NCBI RefSeq assembly: GCF_030529325.1
Contig: NZ_JAUMXC010000004.1
Coordinates: 1 to 64,000 of the forward strand
Direction of reading: 5' to 3'
Source: Porphyromonas sp.
Lineage (GTDB): Bacteria; Bacteroidota; Bacteroidia; Bacteroidales; Porphyromonadaceae
DNA: 64,000 nt
Shown here: positions 1 through 7,556 of the stretch, piece by piece
How positions within the stretch are numbered: position 1 is the stretch's first letter
How the letters are laid out: each line of letters opens with the position of its first letter
Notes under the pieces: model-generated
What the model was told of the DNA's origin: nothing
Databases searched by the model: none
The model's input: the letters and a program-made list of their open reading frames with translations, nothing else
Position numbers and translations under genes: made by a program

Positions 1-277
1 TTATGCGTCCAAAGATCGGAGTATGCTGATTCCTTTTTTCGAGCGAAACAGAGGTCGTGGGGCAAAAGCGAACACAAAGTTTGGGCGGAAAATACGACCT
101 GAAGAGAAGCATAGCGAAACGCAAGTGTGGAGATTTTCCAGACCAACCGTAGGCTTGACCTTGGGGTAGCTCAAGCCCCGTACTACCTTTGCGAAGAAAA
201 AGAAACAGCATCCATCTGCCACGCATAGGGTGGAACGACAGGGCAAAGAAGCAAAAGTGCAACGCCAAAGCAGGGAA
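1..277. other. Element end region without a supported gene
   Basis: The minus strand is open for 81 codons here (1-246), but the translation is rich in Cys, Phe and Arg, shows no domain, and starts over a promoter-like sequence on the other strand. I do not call it a gene. The stretch has local inverted repeats around 152-178 (ggcttg with caagcc) that could fold as RNA. It lies inside the integrative element, downstream of its small membrane protein gene. Its left side is cut by the window edge. Confidence 0.4.
161..191 (+). promoter_or_regulatory. Bacteroidetes-type promoter facing right, no gene behind it
   Basis: TTG at 161-163 and TACCTTTG at 184-191 are 20 nt apart, matching the Bacteroidetes -33/-7 consensus (TTTG and TAnnTTTG). 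Transcription would start near 198 and run rightward, antisense to the element genes. No convincing plus-strand ORF follows, so if real it would make a non-coding or antisense RNA. A chance match is possible. Confidence 0.35.
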
Positions 278-314
278 ACAAAAAAGGTGACTACCTCCCG
301 AAGAGACAGTCACC
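278..314 (-). terminator. Intrinsic terminator after small membrane protein gene
   Basis: Inverted repeat ggtgact (286-292) / agtcacc (308-314). Read on the minus strand, the stem is followed by a T-run (the complement of the A-run at 279-285). It lies just downstream of the stop of the minus-strand gene ending at 342. Confidence 0.6.
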
Positions 315-341
315 CATAAAGATTATTTTCAATCGTCTACT

Positions 342-689
342 CTAAAAGACGAAGAGTAAAATTGCTGCTAAAACAGCCAGCCAGAAGAAGATGCTAAGTA
401 ACGTAAGTGTAACTCTTAGTATCGTACGTACAATGAAGCGTAGCACCAAGAAGCCAATAAAGATGCTAATAACGGTTATGACTTGAGGCGTAACGAGCTT
501 CGAGATGAAGTAGATTGCGCCGGTAACAACTGAGAGTAGAAGCACTAGTTCAATGATACGTCTCCAGTCGATAGAGCGAAAACGCTTCATTGGCTCTGCC
601 TTAGGCTTGTCGTTAGTAGTCTTAGCCCGAATGAAGATGGGGCTGTGTACATCGTGATTCATAACTTGAGTATTCATATCCGGGAGCAT
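342..689 (-). CDS. Small two-helix membrane protein, function unknown
   Basis: A 115-residue protein. The first half is polar and basic (residues 1-45). Two hydrophobic stretches follow, roughly residues 47-66 and 70-113, the second probably a hairpin of two helices, ending in a run of Leu, Val and Phe. I recognise no domain. It follows the DUF1896 gene on the same strand with a 125-nt gap and is followed by a good intrinsic terminator, which supports it being a real gene at the end of an operon. M1 and M5 (677) are both possible starts. Given its place it is probably an accessory gene of the integrative element. The function is unknown. Confidence 0.55.
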   Translation of the reverse strand: MLPDMNTQVMNHDVHSPIFIRAKTTNDKPKAEPMKRFRSIDWRRIIELVLLLSVVTGAIYFISKLVTPQVITVISIFIGFLVLRFIVRTILRVTLTLLSIFFWLAVLAAILLFVF

Positions 690-814
690 TTTAGAGTTTC
701 AAGAGCGTCCACAAGATAGTCCGACCGACAAAGACAAGAGCTTGCCTCTTGGCGTGTGGGAGCGGAGTGTATATCTTGGCTCTTGATGCTCCAATGCTCC
801 TGATAGGATTAAAG

Positions 815-1285
815 TTACTTCGATGTATCAGCCTTACCGACAGTAGGCAAGTTATTATTCTCGATAAGTTGAACAATCGTGCCCGTGAGTTCGGTGTAGA
901 GAGCCTCATACTCAGTGCTTCCGTCGAAATCGTCTGTAAGGTCATACTTTGCGAAAGCCGCTTGAATGAACTTGTTGCCAAGTAGAATAGGTGCAAGCTC
1001 TTGAGGTAACGAGTCGGGTAGTTCTTCAGCAAACTCGTTCTCTAAGATAGACACGAGATTATTGTATTTGGAAAAATGTAACCCTTGGTAGAGGACTTCG
1101 CTAGACATAGCCTCGGCTTCGAGATGGGAGAAGCCTTGTTCCACGGCATCGCAGTAAGCGGTGAGTGCTGCATCAACACGAGCCGAAATAAAGGCTGCGT
1201 CTGTCATTAACTCGGGGTGATAATCATTGAGGTAAGTTTCCAACTTCAGGCGGAAGTAAGAAAGCTCTTTCTTAGTCTGATTCAT
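815..1285 (-). CDS. DUF1896 family protein
   Basis: A 156-residue soluble, acidic protein. It has the features I associate with DUF1896: an N-terminal LSYFRLKLETYLNDYHPEL-like helix, a central LYQGLHFSKYNNLVSIL segment (about residues 88-104), and a C-terminal YEALYTELTGTIVQLIE segment (about 126-143). DUF1896 proteins are common on Bacteroidetes conjugative transposons and integrative elements, usually near the integrase; no biochemical role is established. Here it lies 35 nt downstream of the tyrosine recombinase on the same strand, so the two are probably co-transcribed. Family assignment is confident; function is unknown. Confidence 0.8.
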   Translation of the reverse strand: MNQTKKELSYFRLKLETYLNDYHPELMTDAAFISARVDAALTAYCDAVEQGFSHLEAEAMSSEVLYQGLHFSKYNNLVSILENEFAEELPDSLPQELAPILLGNKFIQAAFAKYDLTDDFDGSTEYEALYTELTGTIVQLIENNNLPTVGKADTSK

Positions 1286-1320
1286 AATATCATTCTGATT
1301 TTAGATGAAACAAGTCTTTG

Positions 1321-2547
1321 TTAGATGCCCATAGCAGTATTGAATTTATCAAGTTTTTCGGCGAGTTGCTCCATATCATGCTCTATTTTTTTGTTAGTGA
1401 TACGGGCATAGATTTGCGTAGCTCTGATATTGGTATGCCCAAGCATCTTTGATACACTCTCCATAGAAACCCCTTTACTAAGCGACATCGTTGCAAAGGT
1501 ATGGCGCGCCATATGAAAAGTCAGATTCTTTTTGATGCCACAGAGATCGGCTATCTCCTTGAGATAGGAGTTCGTTTTTTGATTTGATAGCATAGGGAAT
1601 ATCAGGCTTTCATCTGTGGACTCCTCAGTACGGTACTTACTGATAATCTGCTCAGGAATTTCCAAAAGAAGAATATTCGTTTCTACACTAGTCTTTTTCC
1701 GGTTGGTCATAATCCATTTTCTGTCATTCATGTTAACGATATTCCCATATCTGAGCATAGTGATATCAATGTAAGCTAAACCCGTAAAACAAGAGAATAT
1801 GAAGACATCTCGAACAAATGAGAGACGTTGCAAAGAAAACTCCTTTGTTATGATGCTCATCAACTCTTCATCGGTAAGAAACTCTCTATTATGAACAACA
1901 CTTTGAGGCTTATAACCAATAAATGGATCAGAACGAAAAAGCCCTAACTTACTGCCAAAGAGTATGATTGTCCGAAACGTTCTCATTGTCTTGTTGGCCG
2001 TATTGGGATTTTGTCTTGCTTTTGTCCTAAGGTAAACATCAAAATCAAGTACCGTCACATAGTTTACTTCCTTGACGAAAAGATCACTCCTTTTATAATT
2101 TTCCTCTATAAACTTTTTGAAGTGTCTCTTACAAACGTCATATTTTTTGATCGTTGTAGTGGATATGGAAATACCCACAAGTTTGTTTTGATTGGCAATA
2201 TAGGCATCAAAGAGGTCAATAATGCTATCCATCTCTGACTGCTTTCCCAGATATTTACTTTTGATAAGCTCGACAGACAAACTTTCATCGAATTCCATCT
2301 TCTTGTACATCGCAGATAAATGCGCTCTGATGTTTTCCAGTTGTAGATTTGCTTGCAAGGCTTCTGATGTTCGCCCTTTGATCTTGTTACTTTTGCTATC
2401 CCACAATTCTGGAGAAACAAATACACCACTGGCTCCAAGGGAAGTCCGTTCGCTGTTTAAGTAGATGCGAATCATCACTGAAGCCTGTCCATTTTTGTTT
2501 ACGTAATTGGAACGCAAATAAAAAACAACTCTGAATATACTTCTCAT
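1321..2547 (-). CDS. Tyrosine recombinase (integrase) of an integrative element
   Basis: A 408-residue site-specific recombinase of the Bacteroidetes conjugative transposon type. The N-terminal region (about 1-95) begins RSIFRVVFYLRSNYVNKNG, the arm-DNA-binding type fold. A SAM-like core-binding domain follows (about 100-205), then the catalytic domain. The HMARHTFAT box supplies the H-x-x-R pair and LGHTNIRATQIYAR the second His and the nucleophilic Tyr. The first catalytic Arg expected after TGL is absent (TGLAYID), as is known for IntDOT-type enzymes. I chose the Met at 2547 over one 17 codons upstream because MRSIFRV matches the usual N-terminus. The 3' end of tRNA-Phe lies about 315 nt upstream, with a repeat-rich region between that is a likely attachment/arm-site region. 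Confidence 0.9.
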   Translation of the reverse strand: MRSIFRVVFYLRSNYVNKNGQASVMIRIYLNSERTSLGASGVFVSPELWDSKSNKIKGRTSEALQANLQLENIRAHLSAMYKKMEFDESLSVELIKSKYLGKQSEMDSIIDLFDAYIANQNKLVGISISTTTIKKYDVCKRHFKKFIEENYKRSDLFVKEVNYVTVLDFDVYLRTKARQNPNTANKTMRTFRTIILFGSKLGLFRSDPFIGYKPQSVVHNREFLTDEELMSIITKEFSLQRLSFVRDVFIFSCFTGLAYIDITMLRYGNIVNMNDRKWIMTNRKKTSVETNILLLEIPEQIISKYRTEESTDESLIFPMLSNQKTNSYLKEIADLCGIKKNLTFHMARHTFATMSLSKGVSMESVSKMLGHTNIRATQIYARITNKKIEHDMEQLAEKLDKFNTAMGI

Positions 2548-2646
2548 ACTTAATGTTGTTGCTGCAGGTGATATAAAACTAATAATATCGCACTGCAAAG
2601 TTCTACATAATTAATTGAATAGCAACGAGATAAAGGTTGTCTAAAC

Positions 2647-2714
2647 GAACTCTGTACGAACTCTTGGCTACAGGCTTTGAAAAGGTCAATTTTGTGTAGC
2701 CAAATTGTAGCCAA
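2647..2714. repeat. Short direct and inverted repeats upstream of int: candidate integrase arm sites
   Basis: TGTAGCCAA occurs at 2695-2703 and again at 2706-2714, eleven nt apart (about one helical turn), and in inverted form (TTGGCTACA) at 2664-2672. GAACTC is also repeated at 2647-2652 and 2658-2663. The cluster lies between the integrase gene and tRNA-Phe, where attachment-site arm repeats would be expected. That these bind the integrase is an inference. Confidence 0.5.
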
Positions 2715-2773
2715 TTCAGAGTTTTTTGAGCGTATCTGTGTTCTCTGAAGAGTATCTCGAAAGAGGTGTATGA

Positions 2774-2814
2774 GAAAAGAAAAAGTGTCATAACTTGTTG
2801 AAGTTATGACACTT
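2774..2814 (-). terminator. Terminator of tRNA-Phe
   Basis: A perfect 12-bp stem, 2785-2796 with 2803-2814, and a 6-nt loop. On the minus strand it is followed by a T-rich tail (complement of 2774-2784). It lies 48 nt past the 3' end of tRNA-Phe, in the right direction to end that transcript. Confidence 0.85.
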
Positions 2815-2862
2815 AGATGTTTTAGAATGAACTCTCATTTTGTTGTTTCAGAGTTCCTTAAG

Positions 2863-2935
2863 TGGTGCCACCAGGAATCGAACCGGGGACACAAGGATTT
2901 TCAGTCCTTTGCTCTACCAACTGAGCTATGGCACC
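2863..2935 (-). tRNA. tRNA-Phe (GAA)
   Basis: A 73-nt cloverleaf on the minus strand. The acceptor arm pairs GGTGCCA with TGGCACC. The D-arm is GCTCAGTTGGTAGAGC, the anticodon loop is CTGAAAA with anticodon GAA, and the T-loop is GGTTCGATTCC. CCA is not encoded; the discriminator base is A. A consensus promoter lies upstream (2955-2984) and a strong terminator downstream. Its 3' end faces the integrase gene, a usual target arrangement for integrative elements. Confidence 0.97.
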
Positions 2936-2954
2936 ATTGTTTTCTTTTGCACTG

Positions 2955-2984
2955 CAAAGGTAACACTTTATTTTGATTCCACAA
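2955..2984 (-). promoter_or_regulatory. Promoter of tRNA-Phe
   Basis: On the minus strand TTG (complement of 2982-2984) and TACCTTTG (complement of 2955-2962) are separated by exactly 19 nt, fitting the Bacteroidetes primary sigma factor consensus. The mature tRNA 5' end is about 20 nt downstream of the -7 box. Confidence 0.75.
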
Positions 2985-3113
2985 GAGCCTTGACAAAAAA
3001 ATATTTGAAATCGACCTCCGAAAGCGAATATTTCAGCCGAGTTTCACACTTTTCTGAGAGTTCATTATCTCCCAAAGCCTCAACTATCTCAGAAAAGGCA
3101 GCCGTATCAATTT

Positions 3114-3179
3114 ATCAGTTAGACACATCAACTCATCAGGTTAGAGAGATTGATTCATCTACTTAGACATATCCGCATT
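3114..3179 (+). repeat. Degenerate copy of the 22-nt module element
   Basis: Three consecutive 22-nt modules (3114-3135, 3136-3157, 3158-3179), recognisable by their TCAGGTTAGA / ACTTAGACA cores. It is the most diverged copy in the window and has no clear inverted module. It lies between the tRNA-Phe promoter and the 3' end of a lipoprotein gene. Confidence 0.6.
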
Positions 3180-3286
3180 GACTCTTCTCAATCGCAAATA
3201 TTTATCAAGAGGGGACAAGGGTCTTCGTATGATAGAACATAAATATGGGAAAAGAGCAACAAAAAGAAGTAACTGATTTTGAGAGT

Positions 3287-4357
3287 CTATTCGTAATATT
3301 CTATATTTCGCGTGATGAAAGAGAGCAAGCGTGAAGATGTTTGTTCACCTCCGAAAGTATACTTTTCGATGCTTTTTATCCAGTTCCCCTTTTCGTCATA
3401 CTCATAAAGGATAGTTCTCATCGTCTTTTGCCCAACAATCTCATTACCGGTAGACTTTTCTATCAAATAATCATTTTCATCATACCGGTAGTTTGTTTGT
3501 TCGAAAAGTATGAGTGTCCCATCTTCTGACAAGTCATAAAGCGATTCTTCGAGCTTCTGTTGTAGATCATTGTAGGAAAATTTCTTTACTCTTTCAAGGA
3601 CAAATTCTCCGCCCCTCTCATCACTGTACATACGCTCCTCAAGCAAAAGGCCTTGATCATCATAGTCATAAACCGTCTTTCGACAGCCATTGGTCATCTT
3701 TTCATTAAGGTTTATCAGGCGCTGATTGGCATCATAGTTATAAACAACTTCAATAGTGGGATTATCCTCATCGGTACATGTCAAAGTCTTCGTCAGATTG
3801 CCCTCCTCTCCGAAAGTATAAGCGATTCTTGACATAACAACATCCATCTCTGAATAAGCAACCTCTTCGACCAATCTCTGCTCTTCATCATAAGCATATT
3901 CTATCCGACTGACCTGCTTATCCTCCTGATCTCGGACATAGGTCTCCATGCGCCTACCTTTTTTGTCATAACAGTGAATCTCCCTACGCTGACAACTATC
4001 TCCCCCTTCGACACTATATTTTTCTGTGAGTCGTCCCCTATTATCATATGCATATGAGGTCTCGATGGAGTAACCGTCGATATTATATGAGGTCTCAAAA
4101 GTAAGCTTTTCCTCCTCATCAAAGAAAAGACACTCTGAGATCACCAAGATGAGATCATCCTTCCGCACAGAGTCTCCGCTGAAATGATTGTAAGCATCTT
4201 GATGTTTGTAATAAAAACTCGTACAAGCCTTGACTCTCCCTGAAAGCGAATAATCGGATAAGTTGGAAACTCCTTTATACTCTCGACGTTTGGTATGTGT
4301 GCAAGCAACACAACCAAGCAACATTGCTACGACTATGAGACTAAATCTATTCATCAA
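3287..4357 (-). CDS. YD-repeat (RHS-like) lipoprotein
   Basis: A 356-residue exported lipoprotein. The signal sequence MMNRFSLIVVAMLLGCVAC ends in a lipobox, with Cys16 (LLGC) or Cys19 as the lipidated residue. The body is built of about ten short repeats with the core Y-x-Y/F-D/G-x-x-G/Q-x-L (YAYDNRGRLTEKY, YDYDDQGLLLEER, YEYDEKGNWIKSI), the YD-type beta-hairpin repeat also seen in RHS proteins. There is no RHS toxin tip or core cap. It lies 22 nt behind a paralogue (4380-5489) on the same strand, so the two are likely one operon and arose by duplication. A third paralogue lies at 21698-22642. Role unknown; binding of carbohydrate or cell wall is only a guess from fold type. Confidence 0.8.
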   Translation of the reverse strand: MMNRFSLIVVAMLLGCVACTHTKRREYKGVSNLSDYSLSGRVKACTSFYYKHQDAYNHFSGDSVRKDDLILVISECLFFDEEEKLTFETSYNIDGYSIETSYAYDNRGRLTEKYSVEGGDSCQRREIHCYDKKGRRMETYVRDQEDKQVSRIEYAYDEEQRLVEEVAYSEMDVVMSRIAYTFGEEGNLTKTLTCTDEDNPTIEVVYNYDANQRLINLNEKMTNGCRKTVYDYDDQGLLLEERMYSDERGGEFVLERVKKFSYNDLQQKLEESLYDLSEDGTLILFEQTNYRYDENDYLIEKSTGNEIVGQKTMRTILYEYDEKGNWIKSIEKYTFGGEQTSSRLLSFITRNIEYYE

Positions 4358-4379
4358 AATTGCTACTACTTAATAGGGC

Positions 4380-5489
4380 TTATTTATAATACTTCAGTTG
4401 ACGCTCGGTGACAATCCTTGTAGGATCTTGCTCTCCATCATTCAGATGAACAGTAGTCATACGAGTCCAATTCCCCTCCTTATCGTATTCGTATTCCATC
4501 GAAGCAACATACAAATGCCCCTCAATAGGAAATGAAGTTGACTCCTCTATAAGTCCCCCCATCTTGTCATACTTATACTTGCTATGCAGACTGATAACCA
4601 ATGTATCGTCCTCTGACATGGAGAAGTATACCGTCTCGGTGAGCCTGCCCATATCATCATAAGAACGTTGAGTCCTGGCAGAGATTTCACCGTCAGGGCT
4701 ATAAGTCTCCGAGAGTATCGGGTTCCCTTTTTCGTCAAGAGTCTCCAGATACCTATACTCTAAACCTCCACTATGATCATAGACCTTGGTTTCACTCCCT
4801 ACCCTTTTACCTTCAATATTACGGGAAACTATAAGTTCGCTTGCGAGCAAACCATCAGCATTATATGTCAAAGAGCCCACAAGGCTATCCTTATCGTTGT
4901 ATGAAAAGGACACACGACTCTCCGACCCATCACTCAAGGAGACGCGCTCTTCGATGAGAAGCCCTTTTGCATCATAGGCACGAGTAATTTTGTCTCTCCC
5001 ACCCTCTATCCGATAGGTCTCGGTCTCAATCAGATGGTTATTGCTGTCAAAAACGTGTGTGTCCCTCTGAGAGACGATAGAGTCTCCTGTCACAACTGAC
5101 ATTTCAATAAGATTACCGGAAACATCATAAACGTATTGCCTGACTTCAACGCGCTCATCCACATAAGTTAATTCTTCTCTCTGTAATCGCCCGAAATCGT
5201 CGTAGACATAGGAAATTGTACGTATGTCATCGTCACCATTCCTCTCATCAGACAAGATCTTTCCAACCTCATCAAACGACCGGACACCATCATAGTACGA
5301 CATTTTACTATCTTGACCATCCTCCGAACTTACAGCATAAGCTACTGTATGAACAGACTTCACCTGCCCGAAAAGGCCATACTCAGAGAGGTTTGAAGTC
5401 CCCCCTTGCGATGATTTTTTATTGCTCTGTGTACAAGACATACCCAAAATCAATATCATTGCCAGTAATCCACAAATCTTAACTTTCAT
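4380..5489 (-). CDS. YD-repeat (RHS-like) lipoprotein, paralogue
   Basis: A 369-residue lipoprotein with signal sequence MKVKICGLLAMILILGMSC; Cys19 is the likely lipidation site. After a Ser/Asn/Lys linker comes a conserved start (NLSEYGLFGQVKSV) shared with the neighbour (NLSDYSLSGRVKAC). YD repeats then run to the C-terminus, ending YEYDKEGNWTRM and a short tail in -YYK. Paralogous to the genes at 3287-4357 and 21698-22642, which share both the N-terminal box and the YDxxGNW ending. First gene of a probable two-gene operon. The upstream 230 nt carry no gene. Localisation is probably periplasmic or surface-anchored. Function unknown. Confidence 0.8.
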   Translation of the reverse strand: MKVKICGLLAMILILGMSCTQSNKKSSQGGTSNLSEYGLFGQVKSVHTVAYAVSSEDGQDSKMSYYDGVRSFDEVGKILSDERNGDDDIRTISYVYDDFGRLQREELTYVDERVEVRQYVYDVSGNLIEMSVVTGDSIVSQRDTHVFDSNNHLIETETYRIEGGRDKITRAYDAKGLLIEERVSLSDGSESRVSFSYNDKDSLVGSLTYNADGLLASELIVSRNIEGKRVGSETKVYDHSGGLEYRYLETLDEKGNPILSETYSPDGEISARTQRSYDDMGRLTETVYFSMSEDDTLVISLHSKYKYDKMGGLIEESTSFPIEGHLYVASMEYEYDKEGNWTRMTTVHLNDGEQDPTRIVTERQLKYYK

Positions 5490-5664
5490 ATACTGAACGC
5501 CTTGTTGAAATTGACCGCTGTTTTTATTTTCTCATGTACACCTTCAGACTTGAGAAGGATGAGATCACAACAAGTATATAAATTATCAGCACAAGCACCT
5601 CGGATTCTCTCTGATTTAGACAGGAGACTACGTATTTCTTGATTATTTCCACTTGCAATACAAA

Positions 5665-5710
5665 TAAAAAAGCAGAGCCAAAGCAGGTGCTTTGGCTCTG
5701 CTTTTTTATT
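5665..5710. terminator. Bidirectional-looking intrinsic terminator
   Basis: A perfect 14-bp stem, 5671-5684 with 5689-5702, and a 4-nt loop. It has T-runs on both strands: TTTTTTATT after it on plus, and the complement of AAATAAAAAA before it for minus. It lies 25 nt past the stop of the minus-strand phosphoglucomutase gene, which it most likely terminates. No plus-strand gene precedes it. Confidence 0.9.
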
Positions 5711-5726
5711 TATCAATTATTAGTCT

Positions 5727-7472
5727 TTAGATATCCAACTCCTTACAGATCTGAGCAATCTTTTCCTCGCATCTCTTTCGTGCCATACCAAGGTCAGCAG
5801 GAGAAGAAACAGGAGCTTGAACTTGAATATAAAACTTGATCTTTGGCTCTGTACCCGATGGACGGATAGAGAGCTTAGTCCCATCATTAGCCTTATATTG
5901 AAGCACATTGCTGGTAGTAGGCATATCGAGAGTAAAGACTTCTCCCTTGTCGAGCCACTGCCCCTTGAGATTTGAATAGTCAAGCACTTCTGTGATTGTA
6001 GAACCACCAAGAGACTTTGGAGGGTTGTTGCGGAAGTTTTTCATCATCGCATCTATCTCTTCTGCGCCGCTCTTACCGGGGCGCACGACAGATATACCCT
6101 TTTCAAGCGAGTAGCCATACTCGCAGTAGATCTTATCGAGCAATTGGTAGATGGTTAAGCCCTTATCCTTGGCCCAAGCTGCGATCTCTGCAAGGATAAC
6201 ACAAGCAGAAACGGAACTCTTATCACGGATGAAGTCTTCCCACAAGTAACCATAGCTCTCCTCTCCACCACCGAGGTATTCTTTTTTGCCCTCATTTTTA
6301 CGGATGACGTCAGCAATCCATTTGAATCCGGTGTAACAGTCATATAGTTCGACATTGTTACGCTCCGCAATATTGCTGATAAGATCTGTGGTAACGATCG
6401 TCTTGACAAGATACTGATTACCATTGAGGCGCCCTTGTTCGCGTCGTCTTTCGATAGCGTAGTAAGCGTATAGGAGACAAGTCTGATTTCCATTGACAAG
6501 AACCCACTCGCCCTCGTTATTTTTCACAGCAGCACCGATACGGTCACCATCAGGATCACTCGCCATTACGAGTTCGGCATCCACTTCTTTGGCTCTTTCG
6601 ATCGCCATCTTGAGAGCAGCAGGCTCTTCCGGATTAGGAGATTCTACAGTAGGAAAATTGCCACTGATGACATCCTGTTCAGGCACATTGAAGATATTGG
6701 TAAATCCCGCAGCTCTAAGAGCAGGAGGCACTATCTTTACGCCCGTCCCATGAATAGGCGTATAGACGATCTTTATGTCATGATGCTTCTTTACAATTTC
6801 TTGTGAGAGCATAGATCCAACGACAGCATCGATAAACTGCTCGTCCATCTCTGCGCCAAGGATGGTTATCATGTCTTTGGGACCATCAAACTTGATATCT
6901 GCCACCGATCTGATCTGATTGACCTCAGCGATGACATTACGGTCATGAGGAGCGATCATCTGTGCTCCATCACTCCAGTAAGCCTTATACCCGTTGTATA
7001 TCTTGGGGTTGTGCGAAGCCGTGATCATAACACCACTTTGACAACCAAGCTCACGAATTGCGTACGAGATTTCCGGAGTAGGTCTGAGATCTTCAAACAA
7101 AAAGACCTTGATACCATTGGCTGCAAAGATACCTGCAGCAATCTCCGCAAATTTTCGGCTGTTGTTGCGACAATCATGCCCAATGACCACCTTGAGATCT
7201 TCGTTGGCACACTCCTTGATGATATAGTTGGATAGACCTTGTGTTGCAGCACCGACAGTGTATTTATTCATACGATTTGTGCCGGCACCCATGATACCTC
7301 TGAGACCACCGGTCCCAAACTCCAAGTCTTTGTAAAAAGCCTCGATGAGCGCAGTCTTATCCTCGCTCTCCATCATAGCTTTCACTTCAGCTTGAGTCTC
7401 TTGATCATACTCATTGCCAAGCCAACCCTGAGCTTTTGCAACGACCGTCTTCAATAGTTCTTCTTGTGACAT
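5727..7472 (-). CDS. pgm: Phosphoglucomutase/phosphomannomutase
   Basis: A 581-residue cytoplasmic alpha-D-phosphohexomutase interconverting hexose 1- and 6-phosphates, linking glycolysis to glycogen and nucleotide-sugar synthesis. Visible family motifs: the catalytic phosphoserine loop TASHNP (Ser153), the metal-binding loop DPDGDRIG (about 308-315), the sugar-recognition loop GGEESYG (about 405) and the phosphate-binding RPSGTEPKIKFY near the C-terminus. The length fits the long PGM/PMM subgroup of Bacteroidetes. Substrate preference (glucose or mannose) cannot be read from sequence. A TACATTTG -7 box lies upstream (complement of 7541-7548), and a strong terminator follows. The glycogen phosphorylase at 38050 makes glucose 1-phosphate, a possible substrate. 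Confidence 0.93.
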   Translation of the reverse strand: MSQEELLKTVVAKAQGWLGNEYDQETQAEVKAMMESEDKTALIEAFYKDLEFGTGGLRGIMGAGTNRMNKYTVGAATQGLSNYIIKECANEDLKVVIGHDCRNNSRKFAEIAAGIFAANGIKVFLFEDLRPTPEISYAIRELGCQSGVMITASHNPKIYNGYKAYWSDGAQMIAPHDRNVIAEVNQIRSVADIKFDGPKDMITILGAEMDEQFIDAVVGSMLSQEIVKKHHDIKIVYTPIHGTGVKIVPPALRAAGFTNIFNVPEQDVISGNFPTVESPNPEEPAALKMAIERAKEVDAELVMASDPDGDRIGAAVKNNEGEWVLVNGNQTCLLYAYYAIERRREQGRLNGNQYLVKTIVTTDLISNIAERNNVELYDCYTGFKWIADVIRKNEGKKEYLGGGEESYGYLWEDFIRDKSSVSACVILAEIAAWAKDKGLTIYQLLDKIYCEYGYSLEKGISVVRPGKSGAEEIDAMMKNFRNNPPKSLGGSTITEVLDYSNLKGQWLDKGEVFTLDMPTTSNVLQYKANDGTKLSIRPSGTEPKIKFYIQVQAPVSSPADLGMARKRCEEKIAQICKELDI

Positions 7473-7556
7473 AGTCTATAATATTTCAGTGTGAGAATTA
7501 CCTAAGTCTAATGGAATATATCCAAATCAATCCTTAGACACAAATGTACCTATTTT

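Noticed and set aside
2603-2791. 62-codon minus ORF upstream of int
   Set aside because: It runs through the tRNA-Phe terminator and the candidate arm repeats and has no domain; likely chance.
2840-3166. 108-codon plus-strand ORF with RNRTGDTRIFSPLLYQLSYG
   Set aside because: This is the well-known false translation of the strand opposite a tRNA gene (here tRNA-Phe), running on into the module element.
3287-5489. Tandem YD-repeat proteins as an RHS/contact-dependent toxin locus
   Set aside because: No RHS core, no variable C-terminal toxin and no immunity gene; the proteins are short lipoproteins.
5486-5716. 76-codon minus ORF between pgm and the YD lipoprotein gene
   Set aside because: It starts within a strong terminator stem and shows no domain.
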